Shown here in pieces: positions 25,713 through 33,101 of a DNA stretch of 64,000 nucleotides (the first letter of the stretch is position 1; every line of letters starts with the position of its first letter). The notes beneath the pieces were generated by a model. It ran no database searches. It saw only the letters and a program-made list of their open reading frames with translations, and was not told the DNA's origin. Position numbers and translations under genes: made by a program. The DNA is from VRUE01 sp963748075. GTDB taxonomy: Bacteria; Actinomycetota; Thermoleophilia; Solirubrobacterales; 70-9. The stretch spans positions 14,294 to 78,293 of the forward strand of contig CAVVHQ010000010.1 in NCBI GenBank assembly GCA_963748075.1, written 5' to 3'.

Positions 25713-27052
25713 GCAGCCTCCACTACCTCGAGCGGGGCGGGCTCGTGCGGGGCGGCCACGTCCACTCGCTCGCCCGGCTGGCGGAGAGGCCCCCGCCCGC
25801 CGAGCGCCTCCGAGACCCGCAGGGCGGACCAGATGCCGTCCTCGTGGAAGCCCCAACCCCAGTAGGCGCCGCAGTAGTGGGTTCGCCTTACGCCCGAGAT
25901 CTCGTCCCAGCGCTCCTGCGCTCGGACTCCCTCCGGCGTGAAGACGGGGTGCGCGTAGTCGATCACCCGGATCACCTCGTCCGGGTCGATCGCTTCGGTG
26001 CGGTTGAGCGTGACCATGAACTCGCGGTCGGCCGCGAGCGACTGCAGCCGGTTCATGTGGTAGGTGACCGTGGTACGGTCGGCCTGCTTGTCGCTCAGGT
26101 GGTAGTTCCAGCTGGCCCAGGCGGCGCGGCGCCGGGGCATGATGCGGGTATCGGTGTGAAGGACGGCCTCGTTGCGCTGGTAGGGGATTGAACCCAGGAC
26201 CCGGGCCTCGGCGGGGCTGGGGTCGGCGAGCAGCGCCAGCGCCACATCGGAGTGGACGGCGAGCACCACCTGGTCGAAGCGCTCCGACCCGTGGTCCAGC
26301 TCGAGCGTAACCCCGTAGGGGCTACGCACGACGGACTGAACCGGCGTGCACAGGCGAAGGCGCTCGCGGAAGGGCTTGATCAGGGCTTCCACGTACCGCC
26401 CCGAGCCGCCCGTGATCGTGCGCCAGGACGGCCGCCCCCGCAGCTGTAGCACTCGGTGATTCTCGAAGAACTCCGCGAGGAAGCCAGCCGGAAAGCTCCA
26501 CATCTGGCGGGGGTCGGCCGACCAGACCGCCGATGCCTGCGGCACCAGCAGCCGCTCGACGAAGTAGTCGGAGTAGCCGCCGTCGGCGAGGAACCGGCGC
26601 AGGGACGGCCCGTCGCCGTGCCTGCCGACCAGCTCGCGAGCCTCGCGGTTGAAGCGGACGAGGTCGCGCAGCATCCGGTGGAAGCGCGGATCGAGGGCAT
26701 GCCCGGGCCGGGCGAAGAGCCCGCGCGCCCCCCGGGTCGCCCACTCGAATCCTCCGTCGCCGTCGGAAACCGAGAAGCTCATGTTCGCGGGCTGGGAGCG
26801 AACCCCGAGCTCGGCCAGCATGCGCTTGAAGTTGGGGTAGTTCCGCTCGTTGAAGACGATGAAGCCGGTGTCGACGGCCCAACTGCCGTCATCGGTCTCC
26901 ACTTGGACGGTGTTGGTGTGGCCGCCCGGATAGGACCCGGCCTCGAAGACACGGACGTCGTGGCCGGCGCGGTGCAGCTCGGCGGCCGCGACCAGGCCGG
27001 ACACCCCGGCGCCGACCACGGCGACCCGCTCTCTCTGCCGCAGCTCGCTCAC
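25709..27052 (-). CDS. FAD/NAD(P)-binding amine-oxidase-like oxidoreductase
   Basis: The 447-residue flavoprotein has the N-terminal ADP-binding loop VAVVGAGVSGLVAAAEL, EAGSYPGGHTNTV and VDTGFIVFNERNYPNF, which are typical of the amine-oxidase-like proteins partnered with DUF1365 and CFA synthase. The C-terminal FAD segment appears as YCGAYWGWGFHEDGIWSAL. Probable role: oxidation or desaturation chemistry on a lipid substrate. The GTG start at 27052 overlaps the SRPBCC stop by 4 bp. Confidence 0.92.
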   Translation of the reverse strand: MSELRQRERVAVVGAGVSGLVAAAELHRAGHDVRVFEAGSYPGGHTNTVQVETDDGSWAVDTGFIVFNERNYPNFKRMLAELGVRSQPANMSFSVSDGDGGFEWATRGARGLFARPGHALDPRFHRMLRDLVRFNREARELVGRHGDGPSLRRFLADGGYSDYFVERLLVPQASAVWSADPRQMWSFPAGFLAEFFENHRVLQLRGRPSWRTITGGSGRYVEALIKPFRERLRLCTPVQSVVRSPYGVTLELDHGSERFDQVVLAVHSDVALALLADPSPAEARVLGSIPYQRNEAVLHTDTRIMPRRRAAWASWNYHLSDKQADRTTVTYHMNRLQSLAADREFMVTLNRTEAIDPDEVIRVIDYAHPVFTPEGVRAQERWDEISGVRRTHYCGAYWGWGFHEDGIWSALRVSEALGGRGPLRQPGERVDVAAPHEPAPLEVVEAA

Positions 27053-27519
27053 CCGCGCACCTGCTCGAGCGAGTGCGGCAAGGTGAGCTCGTTGAGCCGC
27101 TCGCCCAGGCCGCGCGTGGCTCGGCTGCCCAGGCGGTTGAAGGCGAGACCGAGCAGCGGATCGAGGAGCCCCCGGGCGCCCTTCAGGCGCAGCTCGGCGT
27201 TCCAGGTCAGGGAGGTGCCGCGATCGGCGATCGGCCGGATGCGCGCCTCGTCGCGGACCATGACGCTCTTGGTCTCCGCGGCGAATACCACCCGGGTCGG
27301 CGGCTCCACCGTCACGGTGACGTAGGGGAGGCTGACGCGACTACCGAGGAAGCTGACCTCGAGATGGTAGCGCGCGCCGACCGTCCCGGGATCCCCCGAG
27401 ACGAGCCGGATCTCCTCGACGCTCGGATCCCACTCCGCGATCGAGCGGAGGTCTGCGAGGTAGCTCCAGATCTCCGCCGCGGGGTGGGGCGAGGTGACTG
27501 TTCCCGTGTATCTGGCCAT
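27049..27519 (-). CDS. SRPBCC (polyketide cyclase/START-like) family protein
   Basis: A 156-residue small-ligand-binding fold: ARYTGTVTSPHPAAEIWSYLADLRSIAEWDPSV opens the domain in the typical way, and the C-terminal long helix is FNRLGSRATRGLGERLNEL. Start at 27519 was chosen because AAAGGAG lies seven bases upstream; a GTG 21 bp further upstream is unlikely. It is cotranscribed with the oxidoreductase, DUF1365 and CFA genes and may bind or shuttle a hydrophobic intermediate. Confidence 0.88.
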   Translation of the reverse strand: MARYTGTVTSPHPAAEIWSYLADLRSIAEWDPSVEEIRLVSGDPGTVGARYHLEVSFLGSRVSLPYVTVTVEPPTRVVFAAETKSVMVRDEARIRPIADRGTSLTWNAELRLKGARGLLDPLLGLAFNRLGSRATRGLGERLNELTLPHSLEQVRG

Positions 27520-27543
27520 TTCGTTCTCCTTTCGAGTCACGGT

Positions 27544-27717
27544 TCAGGCGATACACGCTGGCGGGCGTCCCGCAGCAGCAGACGCATTAGGCGGTGTCGA
27601 GCCGCGCCGTGTACATGCCCCGCTCTCATGGTCGAGGCCGCGCAGCGCGAACCCCAACCGCGAGTAGCCCGGCAGCACGGCGACGTCGAGCGCTCGATCC
27701 AGAAGGTGCGAGGTCAT
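27544..27717 (-). pseudogene. N-terminal stub of an SDR family oxidoreductase
   Basis: This minus-strand frame starts with ATG at 27717, overlapping the upstream small membrane gene by 4 bp, and encodes MTSHLLDRALDVAVLPGYSR then LGFALRG before turning into unrelated sequence and a stop at 27544. Its beginning resembles the conserved N terminus of actinobacterial SDRs that normally continue into the TGxxxGxG loop. That loop and everything after it is missing, so most of the gene has been deleted while the coupled start remains. The family call is from memory of such N termini and is moderate. Confidence 0.5.
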
Positions 27718-27902
27718 GGGGTCGCCGCTCCCCTCTCAGTCGAGGCGTGCATCGTGGCGGTCGGCTCGCCGAAGACCTCGCGGCCCTGTTCGAAGCGGAT
27801 GCGATCACGCCGCTCGTTGACGATGCCCCAGGCGAGCAGGGCGAGGGCGGCCGCGGCGATGGCGAACACGACCGTCCCGTAGATGAAGATCACCAGGGTC
27901 AT
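27714..27902 (-). CDS. Small single-pass membrane protein
   Basis: A 62-residue protein with one strong transmembrane helix (about residues 3-26: VIFIYGTVVFAIAAAALALL) followed by a charged tail. Its start overlaps the preceding small gene by 4 bp (ATGA) and its end overlaps the SDR stub in the same way, so it belongs to the light-module operon. No function can be assigned. Confidence 0.7.
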   Translation of the reverse strand: MTLVIFIYGTVVFAIAAAALALLAWGIVNERRDRIRFEQGREVFGEPTATMHASTERGAATP

Positions 27903-28162
27903 CGCTCGCCCCCCCGCTGGTCGGCGACGCGGTCCGGCTCGCGGCGCGGTACCAGGAAGGCGCCGAGCGCGAGGATCGAGGGGACCCAGAGTCCGACGAA
28001 GATCCCCTCGCTCTCCCCGCCCGAGAAGAAGAGGGCGACCGAGAGTCCGAAGGAGAGCAGGGCTGCGGTCAGGAAAAGCCCGCGGGCGGCGACGTTCCGC
28101 CTACGCGCCTCGCTGGCACGGAGTGCCGTTGAAGTTGTGTCAAGAGTCTGTCTAAAGTCCAT
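27899..28162 (-). CDS. Small membrane protein, first gene of the operon divergent from carH/litR-type gene
   Basis: An 87-residue protein with a charged N-terminal region and two adjacent hydrophobic helices (about 28-45 and 52-70, GLFLTAALLSFGLSVALFF and IFVGLWVPSILALGAFLV). It is the promoter-proximal gene. The predicted transcription start (promoter 28169-28197) falls at or next to its ATG, so its mRNA is probably leaderless. Function unknown. Confidence 0.72.
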   Translation of the reverse strand: MDFRQTLDTTSTALRASEARRRNVAARGLFLTAALLSFGLSVALFFSGGESEGIFVGLWVPSILALGAFLVPRREPDRVADQRGGER

Positions 28163-28214
28163 GCTTGCTTTCTAGCAGCGGGATCCGTTATTGTCAAGAC
28201 ACTGTCCAATGTCT
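28138..28214. promoter_or_regulatory. Two direct operator-like repeats around the divergent promoters
   Basis: Two 23-bp sites at 28138-28160 and 28192-28214 share TGTCAAGA, then after two variable bases CTGTC, then AA and GTC (18 of 23 positions equal), and are 54 bp apart. The right site covers the -35 box of the leftward promoter and lies next to the start of the MerR/B12 regulator. This arrangement suits dark repression by the adjacent CarH/LitR-type protein, which oligomerises on repeated sites. Confidence 0.6.
28169..28197 (-). promoter_or_regulatory. Leftward sigma-70-type promoter of the light-module operon
   Basis: On the minus strand TTGACA (28197-28192) is followed by a 17-bp spacer and TAGAAA (28174-28169). 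This is a near-consensus vegetative promoter. Initiation about 7 bp downstream would be at 28162, the A of the first ATG. A weaker rightward candidate for the regulator gene is TTGCTT (28164-28169) with TATTGT 18 bp later. Confidence 0.6.
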
Positions 28215-29096
28215 GTCGATCCAGGAAGACTGAATGACGTTCCCCGCCTCAGGATCGGGGAGCTCAGCCGGCGCACGGGCGTGGCGCCCGACACCCTGCG
28301 CGCCTGGGAGCGCCGCTACGGCCTGCTGCGGCCGGAGCGAAGTGACGGCGGCTTTCGCCTCTATGGACGCGAGGACGAACAGCGGGTGCAGGCGATGAAG
28401 ACGCTGATCGACTCGGGCGTCTCGGCAGCGGAGTCCGCGCGCCTCGTCGCCAGCGGTGTCCCTCCGGCGGGGGAGGTGCCGCGTGAGGCGGAGCCAATGC
28501 GCCTGCGCGAGGCGCTCGAGCGCTTCGACGAGGCCGCCGCGCATGCGATCCTCGACGCCGCGCTCACCCGGTTCACCGTGGACGGCGTCGCCGACCAGGT
28601 CGTGCTTCCGGCGATGCGCGAGATCGGGAAGCGCTGGCAGAGCGGCGAGATCTCGGTCGCCCAGGAGCACTTCGCGACGGGCGTGCTGCGCGAGCGGATG
28701 CTGGCGCTTGGCCGCAACTGGGGCGCGGGGATCGGGCCGCGGGCGCTGCTCGCCTGCCCGCCGGGTGAGCTCCATGACCTCGGCCTGGTCGCCTTCGGCG
28801 TCGTCCTTCGCGATCGGGGCTGGCGGATCACCTACCTCGGGCCGGACACGCCGATCGAGACGATCGCTCGTACCGCCGCCGATCTGAGCCCCGCGGCCAT
28901 TGTGCTGGCGGCCTTGAACGCTGAGGTGTTCGAGGCGGCCGCCGATCGGATCGCCGGGCTCGCCCGTGACGCGCCGGTGCTGCTCGGCGGGGAAGGGGCC
29001 GACGCCGCCCTGGCCCGGCGGCTCGGGGCGCAGGCACTCGATCCGGACCCGGTACGGGCGGCGTTGCGGCTCGCCGCTCCCTCGTCCTGGGAATGA
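28209..29096 (+). CDS. MerR family regulator with B12-binding domain (CarH/LitR-type photoreceptor)
   Basis: The 295-residue protein has a MerR DNA-binding domain (IGELSRRTGVAPDTLRAWERR, then FRLYGREDEQRV), a helical cap containing W-x9-EH exactly as WQSGEISVAQEH, and a C-terminal cobalamin-binding Rossmann domain with ELHDLG (E/DxHxxG; His as cobalt ligand). In CarH these features bind adenosylcobalamin, hold the dark tetramer on DNA and release it on light. ATG at 28209 was chosen over a TTG at 28191. It is divergent from the lipid-modifying operon and precedes an SDR gene by 12 bp, so it should control both. Confidence 0.93.
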   Translation: MSVDPGRLNDVPRLRIGELSRRTGVAPDTLRAWERRYGLLRPERSDGGFRLYGREDEQRVQAMKTLIDSGVSAAESARLVASGVPPAGEVPREAEPMRLREALERFDEAAAHAILDAALTRFTVDGVADQVVLPAMREIGKRWQSGEISVAQEHFATGVLRERMLALGRNWGAGIGPRALLACPPGELHDLGLVAFGVVLRDRGWRITYLGPDTPIETIARTAADLSPAAIVLAALNAEVFEAAADRIAGLARDAPVLLGGEGADAALARRLGAQALDPDPVRAALRLAAPSSWE

Positions 29097-29108
29097 CGCG
29101 GCTCGCGG

Positions 29109-30692
29109 ATGAGGAGCAGGAGCACAGCGCGCGCCGAAGCCGCCGGCGGCACGGCCGGGGTGGCCCGAAGGGCCCTGGTGACCGGAGCGACGGGTTTCAT
29201 CGGAGGCCGGCTGGCCGCCTTCCTGGCCGAGCGAGGTTGGGAGGTGCGCTGCCTGGTTCGCGACCGCGGCCGGGCCACGGCTCTCGCGGAGGCGGGGATG
29301 GAGCTTCACGAGGGAGACGTGCTCGACGCGGGCTCGCTGCACGGGGCCGGGGAGGGCGTCGAGATCGCCTACTACCTCGTGCACGCGATGGGGCGCGGCG
29401 GGGAGGGAGACTTCGAGGAGCACGAGCGGCGCGCCGCGCGCAACTTCGCCGAGATGGCCTCATGCGAGGGGATCGGCCGGGTCGTCTACCTGGGCGGGCT
29501 CGGGGATCAACCGCAGTCCAAGCACCTGCGCAGCCGCCACCGCACCGCCCAGATTCTGGCCGAGCACGGACCCCCGCTGACCTACTTCCGCGCTGGGATG
29601 GTCGTCGGGGCGGGCAGCGAGTCCTACCGCACGCTCCGCTACCTGGTGCAGAGGCTGCCGGTGATGATCGGGCCGGCCTGGCTCGCGACCCCGACCCAGG
29701 CGATCGGGATCGACGATGTCATCTCCTATCTGGCCCAAGCACCAGATGTCCCGGAATCCGAGGGGCGGGAGGTGCAGATCGGCGGCCCCGACGTCCTCTC
29801 CTACGGCGACATGCTGGACCGCATGGCCGAGGCCCTCGGCACTCCCACCCGTCCCAGGCTGCCGGTCCCATTCCTGACGCCGTGGCTGTCCTCCCTGTGG
29901 ATCGGCCTCGTCACCCCGGTCGACGCCGCCGTGGCCCGACCGCTGATCGAGGGTCTCTCCACGCCCACTAAGGTCACCGACCGCTCGGGCGCCGCGCTCT
30001 TCGACGTCGAGCCGATTCCCTTTCTCGACGCGTTGCGACGTGCGCTGGCCGATGACCCGGAGGCTCCCTCCATGGGGAAGACCGGCGTTCGCCTGCTGCA
30101 TGAGGAGGTCGAGCAGTTGCCCCCAAGGGGTCCGCTGGAATCGGTCCATACCGTGGAACTGCTGCCCGGCGGGGCCGCGACCCCCGAGCCCGACCGCCGG
30201 CTGCTCGAACGCGCCGGCGATGCCTATTGGAGCTTCCTCGGCCGGCGCTTCCTGGGCCTGGTCCGGGCCGTGAGCGAGCGGGGCCGCCCGGCGGTGGTCC
30301 TCCTCCTTCGCGTGTTGGTCCTGCTGCGGTTCGGGCCGCCGCGATACGAGCGTCTCGACCGCGGCGCCTCGGTGACCTGGCCGATCGTCGATGGCCTGCT
30401 CGTCGCCCGGGAGGGACGGGGGCGGGGGTTCCTGCGTCTCACGATCGAGAGAGCCGATCGCAAGGAGGCGTCCAAGACGGCGGCGCTGAAGGCGACGATG
30501 GAGGTGCGCGACTTCTATCCCTCGCTTCGGGGCCGGGGCCGAATGGCGCCGCTCGGGACCCGGCTCTACGGCGCCACGCAGCGCCGGGTCCATCGCCTCA
30601 CGACCCGCAGCTTCCTGCGCTCGCTCGGCCGACTCGACCTGCCGGGGTCAGCGGGGCCGGCCGGGCCCGGTCCTCTCCTCGGGGCTCGCTGA
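29109..30692 (+). CDS. NAD(P)H-binding atypical SDR with C-terminal DUF2867-type region
   Basis: The 527-residue protein opens with the nucleotide-binding loop ALVTGATGFIGGRLAAFL, then EGDVLDAGSL and GRVVYLGGLG, as in atypical SDRs that lack the classical YxxxK. The second half (about residues 330-510; AYWSFLGRRFLGLVRAV, WPIVDGLLVAREGRGRGFL) resembles the DUF2867 region fused to this subfamily. Such genes recur next to LitR/CarH regulators. It lies 12 bp after the regulator gene, probably in the same transcript. The substrate is unknown. Confidence 0.87.
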   Translation: MRSRSTARAEAAGGTAGVARRALVTGATGFIGGRLAAFLAERGWEVRCLVRDRGRATALAEAGMELHEGDVLDAGSLHGAGEGVEIAYYLVHAMGRGGEGDFEEHERRAARNFAEMASCEGIGRVVYLGGLGDQPQSKHLRSRHRTAQILAEHGPPLTYFRAGMVVGAGSESYRTLRYLVQRLPVMIGPAWLATPTQAIGIDDVISYLAQAPDVPESEGREVQIGGPDVLSYGDMLDRMAEALGTPTRPRLPVPFLTPWLSSLWIGLVTPVDAAVARPLIEGLSTPTKVTDRSGAALFDVEPIPFLDALRRALADDPEAPSMGKTGVRLLHEEVEQLPPRGPLESVHTVELLPGGAATPEPDRRLLERAGDAYWSFLGRRFLGLVRAVSERGRPAVVLLLRVLVLLRFGPPRYERLDRGASVTWPIVDGLLVAREGRGRGFLRLTIERADRKEASKTAALKATMEVRDFYPSLRGRGRMAPLGTRLYGATQRRVHRLTTRSFLRSLGRLDLPGSAGPAGPGPLLGAR

Positions 30693-30893
30693 CCCGGTCA
30701 GCCCCATCATCCCGTTGTCTTTGATCGAGCCGACCTGGAAGTCGTTGATGTAGATGTGGAACGGATCCTGCTCCTCTGAGACGTTCTTGATCCGCCACTC
30801 CTCGGTGTCGTCGAGCCGGGCGTGTTCGTTGACCCGGTGGTGGTCGAACTGCTCGCCGTTGATGAAGAACCCGTTGCCGTTGCGCTCTCGGGC
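30693..30893 (-). pseudogene. Fragment of a multicopper oxidase
   Basis: A minus-strand frame encodes GFFINGEQFDHHRV, then TEEWRIKNVSEEQDPFHIYI and NDFQVGSI, matching the cupredoxin domain of multicopper oxidases (normally INGxxFD..., EEWxIxN...HPFHIHxNxFQV). Two of the three copper-ligand His positions are changed (HPFHIH reads DPFHIY), and both ends are missing. Its 5' end stops exactly where repeat copy D begins (30893), so the insertion or recombination of the repeat broke the gene. Confidence 0.75.
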
Positions 30894-31084
30894 GCCCCGA
30901 TCACGTTGTTCCGAGAAGGGCGAAAAGGGGTCGGACGCGGTATCTAGCGGGGCGCTTCGGTGAATGCGAAAGTCACGCGTTAGCAGGGCTATTTCGCCGG
31001 AAATGGCCGTGTAGAGCGCAATGTCGTGTCCCGGCCGAATCGGACTACGAAACCGAAGGTCACAGGTTCGAATCCTGTCGGGCG
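30893..31084 (+). repeat. Repeat copy D: P - tRNA-Arg 3' half (right end of the array)
   Basis: Arm P starts CGCCCCGATCACG at 30893 and includes TTCCGAGAAGGGCGAAAAGG, GTTAGCAGGGCTATTTCGCC and GTGTAGAGC. The tRNA-derived core runs from CTACGAAACCGAAGG (31045) to CTGTCGGGCG (31084). Identity ends there: the terminal CGC and arm Q are absent, which marks the distal junction with the older chromosome. No tRNA fold is possible because the 5' half is missing. Confidence 0.83.
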
Positions 31085-31139
31085 GGTCTCTCATTCGCCT
31101 TAACTGAGGGCGATTCCGGGGGAGCGTGACGCCAAAAGC

Positions 31140-31808
31140 GTGCCCAACGACCTCGAGAGCATCGCGGCGGTGCCCGACCGCAACGAAGCGCTGCTCGTCG
31201 AGAGCAACGCCGACGGCGACGACCCCGATCCGAGCATCTACCTGGCAAGGTGGGATGACGACTTCGATGTCGAGATCGCCGGCTCGGTGCCCTGGCCGGA
31301 AACTCCCGAACGGCTCGTCAACGTCGAGGCCACCGCCGTCACGACCGTGGACGGAAGCGACTACTTCATCTATGCGGAGCGCGCGGAGGGGAGCGACACT
31401 ACGAGGATCAACATGACCACCGTTTCGATCGGTGGCAGCGGCGAGGTCGAGTTCGGCGATGGATGGACCTCGGCGTCCTTCACCGCGCTGAAGCCACCCG
31501 GTGCGCGTCCCGCCTCGGGCCTGGACATCGACGCCAAGGGCAACCTCTACATCTCCGCCGCCTACGACCCCGGCGATCTCGGTCCCTTCGACAGCGCCGT
31601 CTACCGCGCCGCCGCGGTCCGCGCCGGCAGAGGCGGCGCTCGGTTGGGCTCGGTGCGGCCCCCGGAGCAGCTGGCCCGCAGCTCCTCGCTCAAGATCGAG
31701 GGTGTGGCCCCGGTCGACGGCTCCTTCCCGATCTTCATCAGCGACGACGACGAGGACTACGGCGGTCTGCTCCGCCAGCTTCGGGTGGCTGGAGCCGAAT
31801 CCGAGTAG
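31140..31808 (+). pseudogene. C-terminal part of a beta-propeller-like protein, 5' end missing
   Basis: The frame from GTG 31140 gives 222 residues. It opens abruptly with VPNDLESIAAVPDRNEALLV and continues with repeated beta-blade patterns (IYLARWDDDFDVEIAGSVPW, ASGLDIDAKGNLYISAAYDP, SLKIEGVAPVDG). No signal peptide or ribosome site is present, and the frame opens only at 31104, 20 bp after the end of repeat copy D. The most likely reading is a propeller enzyme or lipoprotein truncated at the cassette junction. It could still be an intact cytoplasmic protein started by the GTG. Confidence 0.5.
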
Positions 31809-31852
31809 CGGCGCGTCGGGCGATAGACAGGGGGGAACCGAGCTAGTGCGTA

Positions 31853-31917
31853 CCGGGTTAGCTCCAACCCGATCGCCGTGCGCTCGATTGGGACTTTGAC
31901 CCCCGATAACGGGGGTA
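31853..31917 (+). terminator. Two hairpins downstream of the beta-propeller fragment
   Basis: CGGGTT and AACCCG (31853-31870) form a 6-bp stem with a 6-nt loop. ACCCCCG and CGGGGGT (31900-31917) form a perfect 7-bp stem with an ATAA loop, followed by AAAAG. There is no U-tract, so termination is a positional inference. Otherwise I see no gene from 31809 to 32046. Confidence 0.35.
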
Positions 31918-32046
31918 AAAGCTCCAGTCGGCTGAATCGGAGCCTCAGCCCGCCGCGTCGCTGCTTTGATCGGAGGCGACCTCCCAGGCGGAGCCGTGGG
32001 TGGCCTGGAGCCAACCCGGTACGCAGTACCGAGCTAGGATCGGAGC

Positions 32047-32991
32047 ATGGCTGGGTTTTCCTCCCCGCCCGATGCCTGGCCGCCTCTGCCCTACGAGGAG
32101 CTCAGGCCCACGGTCGACCATCTGCACCGCCTGGTGCAGATCGGCGGCAAGTACACGCTCGATCAGCCCTATGAGTTCAACTGGGGCAACATCGTGCTCT
32201 CGGTGAGCCCGCGCGGCTTCTCCACTCCGACGATCCACCTCGGCGAGGTGCCCTTCGACGTTGACTACGAGCTGCTCGACGATCGGGTCACGATCAACGC
32301 ATCCACCGGCCGGGTCTCGATCCCGCTTGGGCCCGGGTCGGTCGCAGGCTTCTATGAGCGCTTTCTCGAGGCGGTCGCCCCCCTCGGCATCGCTCCGCTG
32401 AGGACCACGGTCGAGCCGGAGATTCCCGATGCGCCGCCGATCGACGAGGATCGGGAGGACCGACCCTACGATCCCGCGGTGGCGCGCCGCGTGTGGGCGG
32501 CGTTCGCAAGCGCCGCCGGCGCCTTCGTCACCTGGCAGGCTCCCTACCGCGGGCACCGTCCCCCAGTGGGCATCATGTGGGGCGGATTCGATCTCTCGGC
32601 CACCCGCTACAGCGGACGGCTCGTGATGCCACCGAGCGAAAAACCGGTCTTCCAGCAGAATGGGATGTCCGGGGAGGTCGTGGCGCTGGGCTTCCACCTC
32701 GGAAGCGAGGATTCGCCGCAGGCCTCGTTCTTCGCCTACCTCAGCCCGACTCCGCAGGGCATCGAGGGCGCCGACTTTGGCGTCCAAGGGGCTGGCTGGG
32801 TTGCCGAGGCCGGAATGGCCGTCCTCCCCTGGGACGTCGTCCGGACAGCCGATGACCCGCAGGCGACCGTGATTCGGTTCGCCGATGCGATCTATGACGT
32901 GGGCGTCGAGCTCGGTGACTGGCCCGCCGGCCTGGTCGGCAGTCGCCACGACGGCTGGTACGCCAGCCGCAACCTCCTCTTCCGGCAGTAG
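32047..32991 (+). CDS. DUF5996 family protein
   Basis: The 314-residue cytoplasmic protein begins with the family signature WPPLPYEELRPTVDHLHRLVQIGGKYTL and continues with FNWGNIVLSVSPRGFST, FDVDYELLDDRVTI, GGFDLSATRYSGR and the C-terminal AAFFAYLSPTPQGI-like segment SFFAYLSPTPQGIEG. DUF5996 proteins are frequent in actinobacteria, but no function is established. It stands alone between the propeller fragment and trpB2. Confidence 0.88.
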   Translation: MAGFSSPPDAWPPLPYEELRPTVDHLHRLVQIGGKYTLDQPYEFNWGNIVLSVSPRGFSTPTIHLGEVPFDVDYELLDDRVTINASTGRVSIPLGPGSVAGFYERFLEAVAPLGIAPLRTTVEPEIPDAPPIDEDREDRPYDPAVARRVWAAFASAAGAFVTWQAPYRGHRPPVGIMWGGFDLSATRYSGRLVMPPSEKPVFQQNGMSGEVVALGFHLGSEDSPQASFFAYLSPTPQGIEGADFGVQGAGWVAEAGMAVLPWDVVRTADDPQATVIRFADAIYDVGVELGDWPAGLVGSRHDGWYASRNLLFRQ

Positions 32992-33020
32992 CGAACTGCC
33001 GACCTCGTCAGGCGTCGAGA

Positions 33021-33073
33021 ACCGCCCTTTCGGGAAGGACGAGAAGCGATCGAGGGCGGAGTTGGTTGGGGCA
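33021..33073 (+). repeat. Degenerate copy of repeat arm P (copy F), no tRNA core
   Basis: CCGCCCTTTCGGGAAGGACG (33022-33041), GAGAAGCGATCGAGGGCGG and GTTGGTTGGGGC align in order with the first 55 bases of arm P (CGCCCTTCCGAGAAGGGCG, GAGAAAGGGTCGAATGCGG, GTCGGTCGGGGC). The hairpin arms still pair mostly. It lies just before the trpB2-type gene in the same orientation as the other copies. Confidence 0.55.
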
Positions 33074-33101
33074 GGGGCGGCTGCTCTCGTACAATCGCCC
33101 G

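Noticed and set aside
27626..27808. Other small frames around the SDR stub
   Set aside because: They lie in the shadow of the coupled stub and small membrane genes and have low-complexity Arg/Pro content.
30648..31094. A 148-residue minus-strand open frame taken as one gene
   Set aside because: Its first half is antisense of the tRNA-Arg fragment and arm P, its second half is the multicopper oxidase remnant. The join is accidental.
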